A program made the position numbers and the translations under genes. The notes beneath the pieces were generated by a model. It had not been told where the DNA came from. It searched no databases and saw only the letters and a list, made by a program, of their open reading frames with translations. From the NCBI RefSeq assembly GCF_001753205.1, contig NZ_CP017560.1, positions 868,001 through 932,000 on the forward strand: 64,000 bases of DNA, in the 5' to 3' direction. Position 1 is the first letter of the stretch; each line of letters starts with the position of its first letter. Of the stretch, positions 33,296 through 41,338 are shown one piece after another. Origin of the DNA: Sporosarcina ureilytica. Lineage in GTDB: Bacteria; Bacillota; Bacilli; Bacillales_A; Planococcaceae.

Positions 33296-33763
33296 ATGTC
33301 TAAAGGAAAAGGAAAAGTTTTTGCTAGAAATCGAAGAGCAAACTTTGATTATGCGATTGAAGACACGATAGAAGCGGGAATTGTCCTGCAAGGCACAGAA
33401 ATAAAGTCAATTCGTGCAGGTAAAGTCCAGTTAAAAGAATCCTTCGTTCAAATTAGAAATAACGAAGCATGGATTTTAAATATGCATATTAGTCCTTATG
33501 ATCAAGGGAACCGTTTTAACCATGACCCAATCAGATCGAGAAAACTTCTTTTGCATAGACGGCAAATTAATCAGTTGATTGGTAAAACAAAACAACAAGG
33601 ATATACAATCGTTCCGATTCAAATGCATTTGAAAGACGGCTTTGCAAAAGTGTTGATTGGCGTCGGTAAAGGGAAAAAGCATCATGACAGACGCGAAGAT
33701 TTAAAGCGCAAAGAAGCGAAGCGAGATATGGATCGCGCATTGAAAGATAGACAGCAGTATTGA
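33296..33763 (+). CDS. smpB: SsrA-binding protein SmpB
   Basis: SmpB binds the tRNA-like domain of tmRNA and brings it to stalled ribosomes. The 155-aa protein shows the family segments [33 protein letters not shown] and [20 protein letters not shown], with a basic tail for the decoding centre. GTAGGGGGAA is the ribosome site. It lies between rnr and the tmRNA gene, and the ssrA promoter overlaps its stop codon. Confidence 0.97.
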   Translation: MSKGKGKVFARNRRANFDYAIEDTIEAGIVLQGTEIKSIRAGKVQLKESFVQIRNNEAWILNMHISPYDQGNRFNHDPIRSRKLLLHRRQINQLIGKTKQQGYTIVPIQMHLKDGFAKVLIGVGKGKKHHDRREDLKRKEAKRDMDRALKDRQQY

Positions 33764-33788
33764 TTTTTGGGTGAGATTATAGTATACT
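33760..33788 (+). promoter_or_regulatory. ssrA promoter
   Basis: TTGATT (33760-33765), a 17-bp spacer and TATACT (33783-33788). Transcription would start near 33795, giving a leader of about 50 nt removed during tmRNA maturation. Confidence 0.75.
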
Positions 33789-33845
33789 ATTTCTTGTAGC
33801 AGTAGTTCGGAACCTTTTAAAGGTACTCCTAACTTCCCATTATAC

Positions 33846-34202
33846 GGGGACGTTACGGATTCGACAGGGGTAGTCTGAGCTTAAGTTGCGCGTCGGAGGG
33901 GTCGGCTCCGTAAAAACGCCATTTATAATAACAGGCAAAACAAACAACAATTTAGCATTCGCAGCGTAAGCTGACTGAATCTGCCTTATCGTACCATCGC
34001 CCATGTGGCGCGGTAAGGTTCACTTATTAGTGGGATACGCTAGTTATCGCCTCCTGAGGTAACTAGAAGAGATTACCAGGATAGCGCACAGGACGCCGTG
34101 ATTGACGGCAAAGTGCTGCGCGAAACCTAAGTAGTCAATCTATGCGCGTAGACGCTTAAGTGTTGGGGCCTCTGGACGCGGGTTCGACTCCCGCCGTCTC
34201 CA
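33846..34202 (+). ncRNA. ssrA: Transfer-messenger RNA (tmRNA)
   Basis: The one-piece tmRNA rescues stalled ribosomes. The 5' end GGGGACGTTACGGATTCGAC and 3' end GGTTCGACTCCCGCCGTCTCC form the tRNA-like domain, closing GGGGACG against CGTCTCC with one G-U pair. The tag reading frame at 33934-33969 encodes GKTNNNLAFAA and a TAA stop; the LAFAA-type end is typical for Bacillales degradation tags. CCA is not encoded. Partial copies of its 3' end recur at 34.7, 39.6 and 40.9 kb, marking it as an integration site. Confidence 0.97.
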
Positions 34203-34248
34203 TACTTGTATGGCTGATAAATGTAGTCGTATCAATGGTTTTGAAGGT

Positions 34249-34298
34249 TAGGGATATTGAATGGGAGTTAAACTCTTGTTCAATATCCCTATTTTTAT
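34249..34298 (+). terminator. Terminator downstream of ssrA
   Basis: TAGGGATATTGAA and TTCAATATCCCTA form a perfect 13-bp stem followed by TTTTTATCC. It differs from the terminator that follows the three ssrA 3' fragments. Confidence 0.92.
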
Positions 34299-34461
34299 CC
34301 TTATCATCCAGAATTGGCTTCAATTGTGTGGTGCGCAAGTGCGATACACTTCGATATTCGTAAAGTTAGCAGTACACTAATAAGGTTTACTTCAGTGAAA
34401 TTAGGCATAATATATTTATCGAATAAATTCTCATTAAAGACAAGAAAAGTAGGTGAAAAGA

Positions 34462-34611
34462 GTGGGGAAATATCAATTGGATAATAAAGGTAAGGCGGCT
34501 GTGACAAAGTATCATGAAAAAAACAAGCCTGCCCAATTTGATAAAAAGCAGCATCTTGAAAAATTACGTGCGGAGTATTTGAAAAAGAAGCAAAAACAAG
34601 CAGATAAATAA
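34462..34611 (+). CDS. Small basic protein, 49 aa
   Basis: The GTG-started frame encodes a very hydrophilic Lys-rich protein beginning MGKYQLDNKGKAAVTKYHEK and ending KKKQKQADK, predicted to be helical. AGTAGGTG is 7 nt upstream and an imperfect hairpin (AAAGGA/TCCTTT) follows the stop. It is the only gene in the first segment between ssrA and its first 3' fragment. No family is recognised and the role is unknown. Confidence 0.6.
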   Translation: MGKYQLDNKGKAAVTKYHEKNKPAQFDKKQHLEKLRAEYLKKKQKQADK

Positions 34612-34663
34612 AAGGAAGATATATCATCCTTTTATAAAAAAATATCCCAATGGCAAAATGATA

Positions 34664-34747
34664 CGTGAAACTCAATCGAGAATCTATACGGGTAGACGCT
34701 TGAGTAATTAGAGTCTTTGGACACGGATATGACTCCTGCCGTCTCCA
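34664..34747 (+). repeat. Degenerate partial copy of the ssrA 3' end (copy 1)
   Basis: The stretch aligns with the last 95 or so bases of ssrA (matching GTAGACGCTT, TTGGACACGG, GACTCCTGCCGTCTCC) with many substitutions and some small deletions. It is followed by GGCAATATCATAGAATTC and CATAAACCTTGTTAAATCA, a decayed form of the terminator sequence after copies 2 and 3. From there to 35171 there is no gene; only the dctP promoter is seen. Confidence 0.8.
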
Positions 34748-34948
34748 TTGGGCAATATCATAGAATTCCATTGAACGTCATAAACCTTGTTAAATCAGGG
34801 GGGGTGGCGTTTTTTTAGTGTTAATATCAATCGAGTACCTCTGTACGAGAAGCTATTCTTATAATACACAAAGGTTGCTTAATGGAGACGTGCGCACCTT
34901 TCACTATTATTCAACATAATTATGAAGCACTTTATTTTGCATGTGAAT

Positions 34949-34977
34949 TTGACAAAGAGATTAACAATGTATAGAGT
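34949..34977 (+). promoter_or_regulatory. Candidate promoter of the dctPQM operon
   Basis: A perfect TTGACA at 34949-34954 and TAGAGT at 34972-34977 with 17-bp spacing (or TATAGA with 15 bp). It would give a leader of about 190 nt, in which no known riboswitch is recognised. Confidence 0.45.
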
Positions 34978-35171
34978 ATTGTGTGAATCGTTTAGTTACA
35001 ATTTATCTTCTTGAGCGGGCTATTTTTTTAACTTAATCCCTAGTAAACAGATAGGGTAAATTAGTGAGTGGCCTTGTGTAGCAAAATGTTGTCGCTTAGA
35101 CTTATGAAAATTGTATACCGTTTGGTTGAAAAACCATCGACTATAAATATAAAAAGAAAAGGGAGAGTTTA

Positions 35172-36203
35172 ATGAAAAGGTATATTGTACAATTTTTGCT
35201 CGTACTTTCATTCGTATTTGTGTTAGCAGCTTGTGGGGAAACTGAAGACACAGCTGAAGGAAGTGAAGTAGAAACAGGGAAAAAATACGAACTTAGATTA
35301 GGAACAGTTATTAGTGAACCGCATCCTTGGGCAGATATGGCCAAATACTTCGCTGAAGAAGTTGAAAAGCAAACAGATGGAAATGTTACAGTTGCGATTC
35401 ATGCGAATGGATCGTTAGGAAATGATGAAACAATGATAGAAGAATTACGCATAGGAACGGTTGACTTTATTATCGGTGGTGCACAAAATGCAGCTGCATT
35501 TGTTCCACAGTATCAAATTTTTGGAATTAGTTACTTATTTGAAGATATGAATCACTTCGAGAAAGCGATTAGTCATGACAGTCCTTTATATGATTATTTT
35601 AAAACAGAATATGAGAATAGAAGTTTAGGCATGAAGTTGTTGTCAATAGCAGGTGGTGGAACGCGTTATTTATCGAATAATAAAGGAGAAATTGCAACAC
35701 CAGCAGATTTAGATGGGATTAAAATGCGAATCCCTAGTTCACCAATTGAGAGTGAAATCTGGTCAGCATTAGGGGCGTTGCCAACATCACTTGCGTGGAA
35801 CGAGTTGTACTCAGCAGTTCAAACAGGTGTCGTCAATTCATTCGAAAGTACGTTGAGCGGCTATACGGGCAGTAAGCTAAACGAAGTTGCACCTTATGTT
35901 AGTTTAACGGAACATCTTTATATGGCAACACACTTTTCAATGAGTGAAGCTACTTACAATAAGTTACCAGCCGAATATAACGAAATCATTGAAAAAGTTG
36001 CGATTGAAGCCAGTGAATTAGGTACGAAACGTGGAATTGAATTGGATCAACAATTATTGGAAGAGTTGGAGACTTTAGGAGTAACGACGACAGAAGTTGA
36101 TAAACAAGCATTTATCGACATCTTAACACCACTACATGGTAAGTTGGCAGAAGACTCAGAAGCAACTGAGTTACTAGGAATTGTAAGAGATTTAAAAGAC
36201 TAA
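35172..36203 (+). CDS. TRAP transporter solute-binding lipoprotein (DctP family)
   Basis: Extracytoplasmic binding subunit of a tripartite TRAP transporter, which imports organic acids using an ion gradient. The 343-aa protein starts with a lipoprotein signal peptide ending LAAC at about residue 21. The mature part shows DctP features: LRLGTVISEPHPW, GSLGNDETMIEELRIGTVDF, a GIKMRIP segment with the conserved Arg near 178, and NELYSAVQTGVVN near 206. GGGAGAG precedes the ATG. It heads a dctP-dctQ-dctM operon. The ligand cannot be named; C4-dicarboxylate or another carboxylate is likely. Confidence 0.92.
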   Translation: MKRYIVQFLLVLSFVFVLAACGETEDTAEGSEVETGKKYELRLGTVISEPHPWADMAKYFAEEVEKQTDGNVTVAIHANGSLGNDETMIEELRIGTVDFIIGGAQNAAAFVPQYQIFGISYLFEDMNHFEKAISHDSPLYDYFKTEYENRSLGMKLLSIAGGGTRYLSNNKGEIATPADLDGIKMRIPSSPIESEIWSALGALPTSLAWNELYSAVQTGVVNSFESTLSGYTGSKLNEVAPYVSLTEHLYMATHFSMSEATYNKLPAEYNEIIEKVAIEASELGTKRGIELDQQLLEELETLGVTTTEVDKQAFIDILTPLHGKLAEDSEATELLGIVRDLKD

Positions 36204-36220
36204 AGTTACAAATGTTTGTT

Positions 36221-36255
36221 CTGTCGGTGTGTAGTTCTAAGCTGTATACTGACAG
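36221..36255 (+). promoter_or_regulatory. Intercistronic hairpin between dctP and dctQ
   Basis: CTGTCGGT and ACTGACAG form an 8-bp stem (one G-U pair) with a 19-nt loop in the 100-nt gap. No T-run follows. It may protect the dctP mRNA 3' end, allowing more binding protein than membrane subunits. Confidence 0.45.
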
Positions 36256-36306
36256 GGCAAATATCTTGTTAGCAGGATTATTGAATTTTTTAAAGGGGTT
36301 TTTATA

Positions 36307-36801
36307 GTGCTATTAAAATTTAATAACTTACTAGAAAGAATTCTGACTTATGTTTCGGTGTTATTATTAGCTGCCTTTATTATTGTCGTATTTGTGAAGG
36401 TCATTGCGAGAAATTATTTTGATATTCCGATGGTTTGGGCAGATGAATTTTCTTTGTTATGTTTCCTGTGGACTGTGTTTTTAGGTGCAGCCATTGCTCT
36501 TAGACATAAGAAACATTTTATCGTCGACTTAGCGCCATCTAAATTGAGATTAAATTTAGGATTTGATATTTTTTCGCATATCATCGTCCTCTCATTCATC
36601 TACGTTATGATTGTGTACGGTTATCAATTTACATTGTCGGGTTTTTCGCGGGCATCTAATGCACTGCCTTTTACTGTAGCTTACTTCTTTGCCCCGATTC
36701 CAATCTCCGGGGTTGCGATGTTGTTATTTACAATTGAATTAATTGGTAGAGATACAAAAAGGTTCTTGAAATTAAATCGTAAAGAGGTGTATGTTGATTG
36801 A
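36307..36801 (+). CDS. TRAP transporter small membrane subunit (DctQ family)
   Basis: A 164-aa membrane protein with four hydrophobic segments (near 12-32, 44-62, 84-104 and 124-144), the DctQ topology. It includes the typical WADEFSLLCFLWTVFLGAA and RHKKHFIVDL motifs. The GTG start follows AAAGGGG. Its stop overlaps the TTG start of dctM, so the pair is coupled. It is thought to aid folding of the large subunit and the contact with DctP. Confidence 0.92.
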   Translation: MLLKFNNLLERILTYVSVLLLAAFIIVVFVKVIARNYFDIPMVWADEFSLLCFLWTVFLGAAIALRHKKHFIVDLAPSKLRLNLGFDIFSHIIVLSFIYVMIVYGYQFTLSGFSRASNALPFTVAYFFAPIPISGVAMLLFTIELIGRDTKRFLKLNRKEVYVD

Positions 36802-38078
36802 ATCCACTCATTTTGCTCCTCATCGTGTTCTTTGGATTAATTTTCATACGTGTACCGATTGCATTCGCGCTAGGTATTTCTTCTATGGTTACAATCATCT
36901 ATATCGATTTACCTTTTACGAGTGTGATCAATCATATGTTTGCGAGTATTAACTCTTTTACACTTTTGGCCGTCCCTTTCTTTCTTCTATTAGGTAGTTT
37001 GATGAATGACGGGGGGATTACAAATCGATTGATCAATTTTTCGAGAGCACTCGTAGGTCATATTAAAGGCGGTTTAGGTCACATAAACATAGTCGTTAGT
37101 ATGATTATGGCGGGGTTATCTGGGTCGGCAGCGGCGGATACTGCAGCTGTTGGATCGACATTAATCCCAGCAATGATAAAAGAAAAGTATGATGCAGGTT
37201 TTACAGTAGCGATAACCGCAGCCTCATCTACATTAGGTGTCATCATTCCACCGAGTATTATGATGGTTGTGTACGGTGCGATGGCTCAAGTTTCAATTGG
37301 AAAGCTTTTTTTAGCGGGTATTGTACCAGGGATATTAATTGGTTTAGTTCAAATGGGTTATACATACCATATGGCTGTTAAGCATAATTATCCAGCTTAC
37401 CCAAGAGCGACGGTGAAAGAAGTAGGCCTGTCTTTTAAACAAGCTTTTGCTACGCTATTACTGCCAGTCATTATTTTAGGTGGAATTGTAGGTGGGTTTT
37501 TCACACCGACTGAAGCCGCTGCTATTGCTGTATTTTATGCTTTAATCCTTATGTTTTTTTACAAGTCCCTGAAAGTCAGAGAGTTGCCAAGGATTTTGAA
37601 GGAGTCAGTCATTATGTATTCCCTGCCAATGTTCGCAGTCTCAACTGCGGGCATCATGGGTTGGCTCATCGGCTATTTACATGCACCTGAATTGGTTGCA
37701 GATTTTATTACGAATATCACGACGTCCCCTACGGGAATCTTTTTAATGATCATTGCATTTCTCCTCGTTGTTGGAACATTTTTAAGTCCTTTAGAAGCAA
37801 TTATTATTTTCTTACCGATTCTTATGAAGTTGGGTGCAATTGCTAATTTAGATCCAGTTCATATGGGCATCATCGTTTGCTTAACGTTAGCAGTTGGTAT
37901 GGTAACGCCACCTTATGGGATTTGTTTACTCATTGCTACGCAATTGGGGGAGATTTCTACACCACGTGCATTCTTGGCGGTTTTACCGATTATCGGACTA
38001 ACATTAGGTGTCATTGTACTCGGTGTATTTATACCAAGCCTGTTTTTGTTTCTTCCGAATTTACTCATGCCCGATTAA
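36798..38078 (+). CDS. TRAP transporter large membrane subunit (DctM family)
   Basis: The 426-aa ion-coupled transport subunit, with about 11-12 hydrophobic segments. It has family motifs AVPFFLLLGSLMNDGGITNR, MIMAGLSGSAAADTAAVGS near 104-122, IPPSIMMVVYG near 152, FFTPTEAAAIAV near 234 and PPYGICLL near 371. AGAGGTG lies 8 nt before the TTG start. The next gene starts 45 nt downstream with no terminator, so it is probably co-transcribed. Confidence 0.93.
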   Translation: MNPLILLLIVFFGLIFIRVPIAFALGISSMVTIIYIDLPFTSVINHMFASINSFTLLAVPFFLLLGSLMNDGGITNRLINFSRALVGHIKGGLGHINIVVSMIMAGLSGSAAADTAAVGSTLIPAMIKEKYDAGFTVAITAASSTLGVIIPPSIMMVVYGAMAQVSIGKLFLAGIVPGILIGLVQMGYTYHMAVKHNYPAYPRATVKEVGLSFKQAFATLLLPVIILGGIVGGFFTPTEAAAIAVFYALILMFFYKSLKVRELPRILKESVIMYSLPMFAVSTAGIMGWLIGYLHAPELVADFITNITTSPTGIFLMIIAFLLVVGTFLSPLEAIIIFLPILMKLGAIANLDPVHMGIIVCLTLAVGMVTPPYGICLLIATQLGEISTPRAFLAVLPIIGLTLGVIVLGVFIPSLFLFLPNLLMPD

Positions 38079-38123
38079 GTAGTGTGTACGAACAACATTT
38101 TGACTGGAAAGGAAAGATTGGCA

Positions 38124-39278
38124 ATGCATTCATTTATTAAAACATCGGAACAGAGAAAGTTAATGGAGCAAATCGAAGCATTAAAGCCTTCGTTTAGGGC
38201 ACGAGAAGCTGAACTAGATGCGTTAGGGTCGTTTCCTTTTAAAGATATAGAAGATCTTAAACAGATTGACTATCATCTATTAACGCTACCGAAAGAGAAT
38301 GGTGGACAAGGCTTTGGATTGTATGAATATATATTAGCGCAAGAGGCCATTTCTGAAGGAAGTGGCTCGACGGGATTATCGATTGGTTGGCATAATGGGA
38401 TCGTGCTTGAATATGCGGAAAACCGCCATTGGAAAGAAAAGCCTGGACAGTTTTTGTTAGATGAAATACGAAAGGGTGCACTCATTAACTCGGCGGGTAC
38501 CGAAAATAATACCGGGAGTCCGACGCGTGGTGGATTACCACAAACGAATGCAGTTGCTGAAGGTGAAGATTTGATCATCAATGGTGAAAAGACTTACACT
38601 TCACTCTCTCCGGTTCTTGACTATTTTCTCGTTTCAACAACGACTGAAGCGCAAGAAGTTGAGCACATTATGGTTCCGCGTAACGTGCCTGGTGTATCAA
38701 TCGAACAATCATGGGATAGTTTAGCAATGCGCGGTACAGCGAGTGATACGCTCGTATTAACGAATGTCCGTGTGCCGAAAACGAACATATTGAAGAAAAA
38801 TACGCCTGTAGAACCTGTGTCAAAAGGTTGGTTACTTCATATTCCAGCTTGTTATATTGGAATTGCGGCGGCAGCAAGAAATTATGCGCTTGAATTTGCA
38901 ACTTCATATGCGCCTGTCTCACTCGGAAAGCCAATTGCCGAAGTGCCAGCCATTAGACAAAAGATTGGTGAAATGGAGTTGGAGTTGTCTACGGCGAGAC
39001 ATTTGTTGTACGGTACGATTGAACGCTATGAAGCAGCAGCTGATAAAACAACATTCCAAGAGTCATTAGGTGTAACGAAAATAGCAGTCACAAATGCCGC
39101 GATCTCAATTGTGGATACAGCGATGAAAATTGTCGGTTCACGTGCGTTATCCGAGTCGAATCCGATGCATCGTTATTATTTAAACGTCAGAGCAGGCTTA
39201 TACAATCCCCCGATGGATGATGTTATTATTTCAAACATGGCGAATACAGCGATTCAATCTCTATTAAAATTAGAATGA
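38124..39278 (+). CDS. Acyl-CoA dehydrogenase family flavoenzyme
   Basis: A 384-aa FAD- or FMN-binding protein of the acyl-CoA dehydrogenase fold. It has the N-terminal helical part (LTLPKENGGQGFGLYEY near 47-63), the central beta-domain with INGEKTYTSLSP and SLAMRGTASDT, and a C-terminal helical domain ending AMKIVGSRALSE. The catalytic Glu of classical enzymes cannot be placed with certainty, so a related flavin monooxygenase activity is also possible. The ATG at 38124 follows AAAGGAAAG. It follows the TRAP genes and probably acts on the imported compound, an inference from position only. Confidence 0.8.
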   Translation: MHSFIKTSEQRKLMEQIEALKPSFRAREAELDALGSFPFKDIEDLKQIDYHLLTLPKENGGQGFGLYEYILAQEAISEGSGSTGLSIGWHNGIVLEYAENRHWKEKPGQFLLDEIRKGALINSAGTENNTGSPTRGGLPQTNAVAEGEDLIINGEKTYTSLSPVLDYFLVSTTTEAQEVEHIMVPRNVPGVSIEQSWDSLAMRGTASDTLVLTNVRVPKTNILKKNTPVEPVSKGWLLHIPACYIGIAAAARNYALEFATSYAPVSLGKPIAEVPAIRQKIGEMELELSTARHLLYGTIERYEAAADKTTFQESLGVTKIAVTNAAISIVDTAMKIVGSRALSESNPMHRYYLNVRAGLYNPPMDDVIISNMANTAIQSLLKLE

Positions 39279-39289
39279 AACGCTATTTT

Positions 39290-39530
39290 TAAAGTCACTT
39301 GCGTTAAAGAAAGTGCAATTTACAAATAGTTATGAGGTCCTTTCATGGGATGAAACAGTGTTTGAATTTGCGCGAAATTAAACCGAAGAAGTGCTTGAAG
39401 GTTTTTTAATCACTGCAGAGTTCACATCATCAAACTCGACAAATTTTGTTTATAGAAAAAAATGATGCTGAATATGAACCGTTAGACAATAATGCTTATT
39501 TGAAACTTATTATGCGACCGGCTGCATGAC
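39290..39530 (+). pseudogene. Degraded coding remnant
   Basis: Protein-like sequence survives in pieces: SLALKKVQFTNSYEVLSWDE continuing to FARN and a TAA stop, then TEEVLEGFLITAEF, then after a frame change HHQTRQILFIEKNDAEYEPL running on to IMRPAA and TGA. At least two stops and one frameshift interrupt it. No family can be assigned. It lies just before the second ssrA fragment. Confidence 0.4.
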
Positions 39531-39607
39531 TGGGAATGCGTGCCTGTACATCGCATAAATTAGAGGTTATTCTGAATAGTATTGAAGTTATGTCTTGCAC
39601 CTTTTCG

Positions 39608-39711
39608 AGGTTCACTTATTAGTGGGATACGCTCGTTATTGCCTCTTGAGGTAACGAGAAGAGATTTCCAAGATAGCGCACAGGACGCGGGTTCGACTCC
39701 CACCGTCTCCA
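39608..39711 (+). repeat. Partial ssrA copy with an internal deletion (copy 2)
   Basis: The stretch matches ssrA 34015-34096 and then jumps to 34180-34202. The junction lies at the 6-bp sequence GGACGC, which occurs at both edges of the missing segment (34091-34096 and 34174-34179), so about 83 bp were lost between short direct repeats. It has no promoter or tag frame. The last 29 bp plus the 92 bp beyond (39683-39803) form a direct repeat with 40981-41101. Confidence 0.88.
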
Positions 39712-39740
39712 TAGTCAAATATCATAGAGTTTTATTGAAC

Positions 39741-39779
39741 ATCATAAACCTTGTAATATCAAGGTTTATGATGTTTTTT
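39741..39779 (+). terminator. Terminator following ssrA copy 2
   Basis: ATCATAAACCTTG and CAAGGTTTATGAT form a perfect 13-bp stem with a 6-nt loop, followed by GTTTTTT. A near-identical one follows copy 3. Confidence 0.92.
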
Positions 39780-40044
39780 CATGTCATGCGATTTCATTGG
39801 ATTGCTATGATCTAAGTTGCCTTAGCTACGAATAGTAAGCTACAATGTGTGTAAAGCAGTTGTTTATTGTAGCTTTTTCCAACTTATAATTCTATTTAAA
39901 TATTTACTGTCCACTTTCTCGTTTCGGTAAGTTTTAAAGATTTATTATGTTTATTACTGAAAATAGGCTGTTTAGGCTTTAAAGTGTTCTTGTTCATCTT
40001 AATTGTATAGAAGCTTTAAAATAAAGGAAATGACGGTGATATGC

Positions 40045-40455
40045 ATGCTTACAGAGGAAATAAAAATACAACTCATTAATAAAATAACGCAAGCAGTCAA
40101 TCCAGCTTTCATTATGCTTTATGGTTCATTTGCCAAAGGCACTGCCCATGCAGAAAGTGATATCGATCTTGCTTATTTTAGCGACAAGCAGCTACCATCT
40201 TATGAACGTTTCAGTCTTGCCGGCGAGCTTGCAATAATCATAGGTCGCGAAGTAGATTTAGTTGATATTAAACTAATTGACACAGTATTTACGATGCAAA
40301 TTTTTGAACAAGGATTGCCGATTTATATAAAGGATGAGAATGAATTTATACGCCAAAAAATACGTGCTTATAGTATGTACGCAACGCTAAACGAGCAACG
40401 CGCGCCAATCATTGATGCTATTAAACAAAGAGGAAGTGTTTTTGGAGATGAATGA
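40045..40455 (+). CDS. mntA: MntA-type nucleotidyltransferase antitoxin
   Basis: A 136-aa protein with the minimal nucleotidyltransferase fold: GSFAKG at residues 27-32 and SDIDL at 38-42, with paired catalytic aspartates 39 and 41. In the Shewanella HepT-MntA pair this type of enzyme neutralises the HEPN toxin by adding AMP to a tyrosine. The ATG at 40045 gives the compact domain; GTG-free upstream ATG at 40030 is a possible alternative. It overlaps hepT by 8 nt, which is typical of coupled antitoxin-toxin genes. Confidence 0.9.
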   Translation: MLTEEIKIQLINKITQAVNPAFIMLYGSFAKGTAHAESDIDLAYFSDKQLPSYERFSLAGELAIIIGREVDLVDIKLIDTVFTMQIFEQGLPIYIKDENEFIRQKIRAYSMYATLNEQRAPIIDAIKQRGSVFGDE

Positions 40456-40858
40456 TGTCATACTAAATAAAATAACAACAATCGAACGCTGTGTGAATCG
40501 AATCGATGAGGTTTACGAAGGAAATCCTGCGAACCTATCCGATTTTACAAAACAGGATAGTATCATACTAAATATTCAACGTGCTTGTGAGGCAAGCATT
40601 GATTTGGCTATGCATATTGTGAGTGAACGTAAACTAGGTGTACCAAAAGCAAGCCGTGAAGCATTTAAATTATTGCATGATGCCAACATTATTGACGCTG
40701 AATTGGCGAAAACGCTAATGAATATGGTTGGCTTCCGCAATATTGCTGTGCATGACTATCAAGCGCTAGAGCTAGATATACTGGAAACAATTTTAGAAAA
40801 GCATGTCGATGATTTTAAAGATTTTACGAAGATAATTTTAAAACTGAAGAACGAATAG
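40448..40858 (+). CDS. hepT: HepT-type HEPN RNase toxin
   Basis: A 136-aa HEPN (DUF86) protein. It has the RX4HXY active-site motif as RNIAVHDY: Arg97, His102 and Tyr104. The Tyr is the residue modified by MntA in the studied Shewanella system. The ATG at 40448 gives MNDVILNKITTIERCVNRI, the expected HepT N-terminus; TTG at 40442 with AGAGGAAG upstream is an alternative start. All catalytic residues are intact, so the toxin is probably active. The pair lies between two ssrA 3' fragments. Confidence 0.9.
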   Translation: MNDVILNKITTIERCVNRIDEVYEGNPANLSDFTKQDSIILNIQRACEASIDLAMHIVSERKLGVPKASREAFKLLHDANIIDAELAKTLMNMVGFRNIAVHDYQALELDILETILEKHVDDFKDFTKIILKLKNE

Positions 40859-40918
40859 ATATCCACTAGGCACACTTTAAAAGTATTGAAAATAAATATG
40901 GTTCACTTTGTCATATAA

Positions 40919-41009
40919 TGCTGCGCGAACCTTAAATAGTCAATTTATGCGCGTAGACGCTTAAGAGTGTTGGGGCCTCTGGACGCGGGCTCGACTCCCG
41001 CCGTCTCCA
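40919..41009 (+). repeat. Partial ssrA 3' copy (copy 3)
   Basis: About 91 bp matching the last 92 bases of ssrA (TGCTGCGCGAA ... CCGCCGTCTCCA) with a few changes, including CGGGCTCGAC for CGGGTTCGAC in the T-loop. It is the best-preserved copy and the most distal one, so the sequence after it may be the original downstream chromosome. Its end is part of the 121-bp direct repeat with copy 2, 4 mismatches by eye. Confidence 0.88.
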
Positions 41010-41040
41010 TAGTCAAATATCATAGAGTTTTATTGAACGT

Positions 41041-41078
41041 CATAAACCTTGTAATATCAAGGTTTATGATGTTTTTTC
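41041..41078 (+). terminator. Terminator following ssrA copy 3
   Basis: CATAAACCTTG and CAAGGTTTATG pair across a 6-nt loop, followed by ATGTTTTTT. It is almost identical to the terminator at 39741. Confidence 0.92.
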
Positions 41079-41232
41079 ATATCATGCGATTTCATTGGAT
41101 TTCAACGAAGTATGGACGTATTTAGAAAAGTAATTCTTCAACTGTGTTTAGTCAATCCCAACAATCAAACGACACTTGTTTCAACAAGACTATTCCTGTA
41201 AATTCTGAAATTTGTTAATTTAAAAAAGGCGC

Positions 41233-41262
41233 TTCACAATTCTAAGAAGGTTGTGTTAAAAT
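41233..41262 (+). promoter_or_regulatory. sstT promoter
   Basis: TTCACA (41233-41238), an 18-bp spacer and TAAAAT (41257-41262) preceded by TGT, an extended -10. Confidence 0.6.
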
Positions 41263-41338
41263 AAAACCTCAGTCTACTCTGGTACAGGTGATAGATTGTG
41301 AGTGTGTTATAAAACAGGAAGTTTCGGAGGGTAGACAA

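Noticed and set aside
34304..34771. 155-codon open frame on the - strand across ssrA copy 1
   Set aside because: It lacks a good ribosome site, overlaps the convincing 49-aa gene on the other strand and runs through a decayed ssrA fragment; the frame is accidental.
34970..35010. Catabolite (cre) site before dctP
   Set aside because: GTGAATCGTTTAG has a core CG but does not align with the TGWAANCGNTNWCA consensus.
39683..39711. tRNA genes at the GGTTCGACTC sequences (also 40981-41009)
   Set aside because: These are T-arm and acceptor ends of ssrA fragments without D-arm or anticodon arm.
33846..41101. Integrase gene for the ssrA-associated segments
   Set aside because: I looked for a tyrosine or serine recombinase in all open frames of this interval and found none; only remnants remain.
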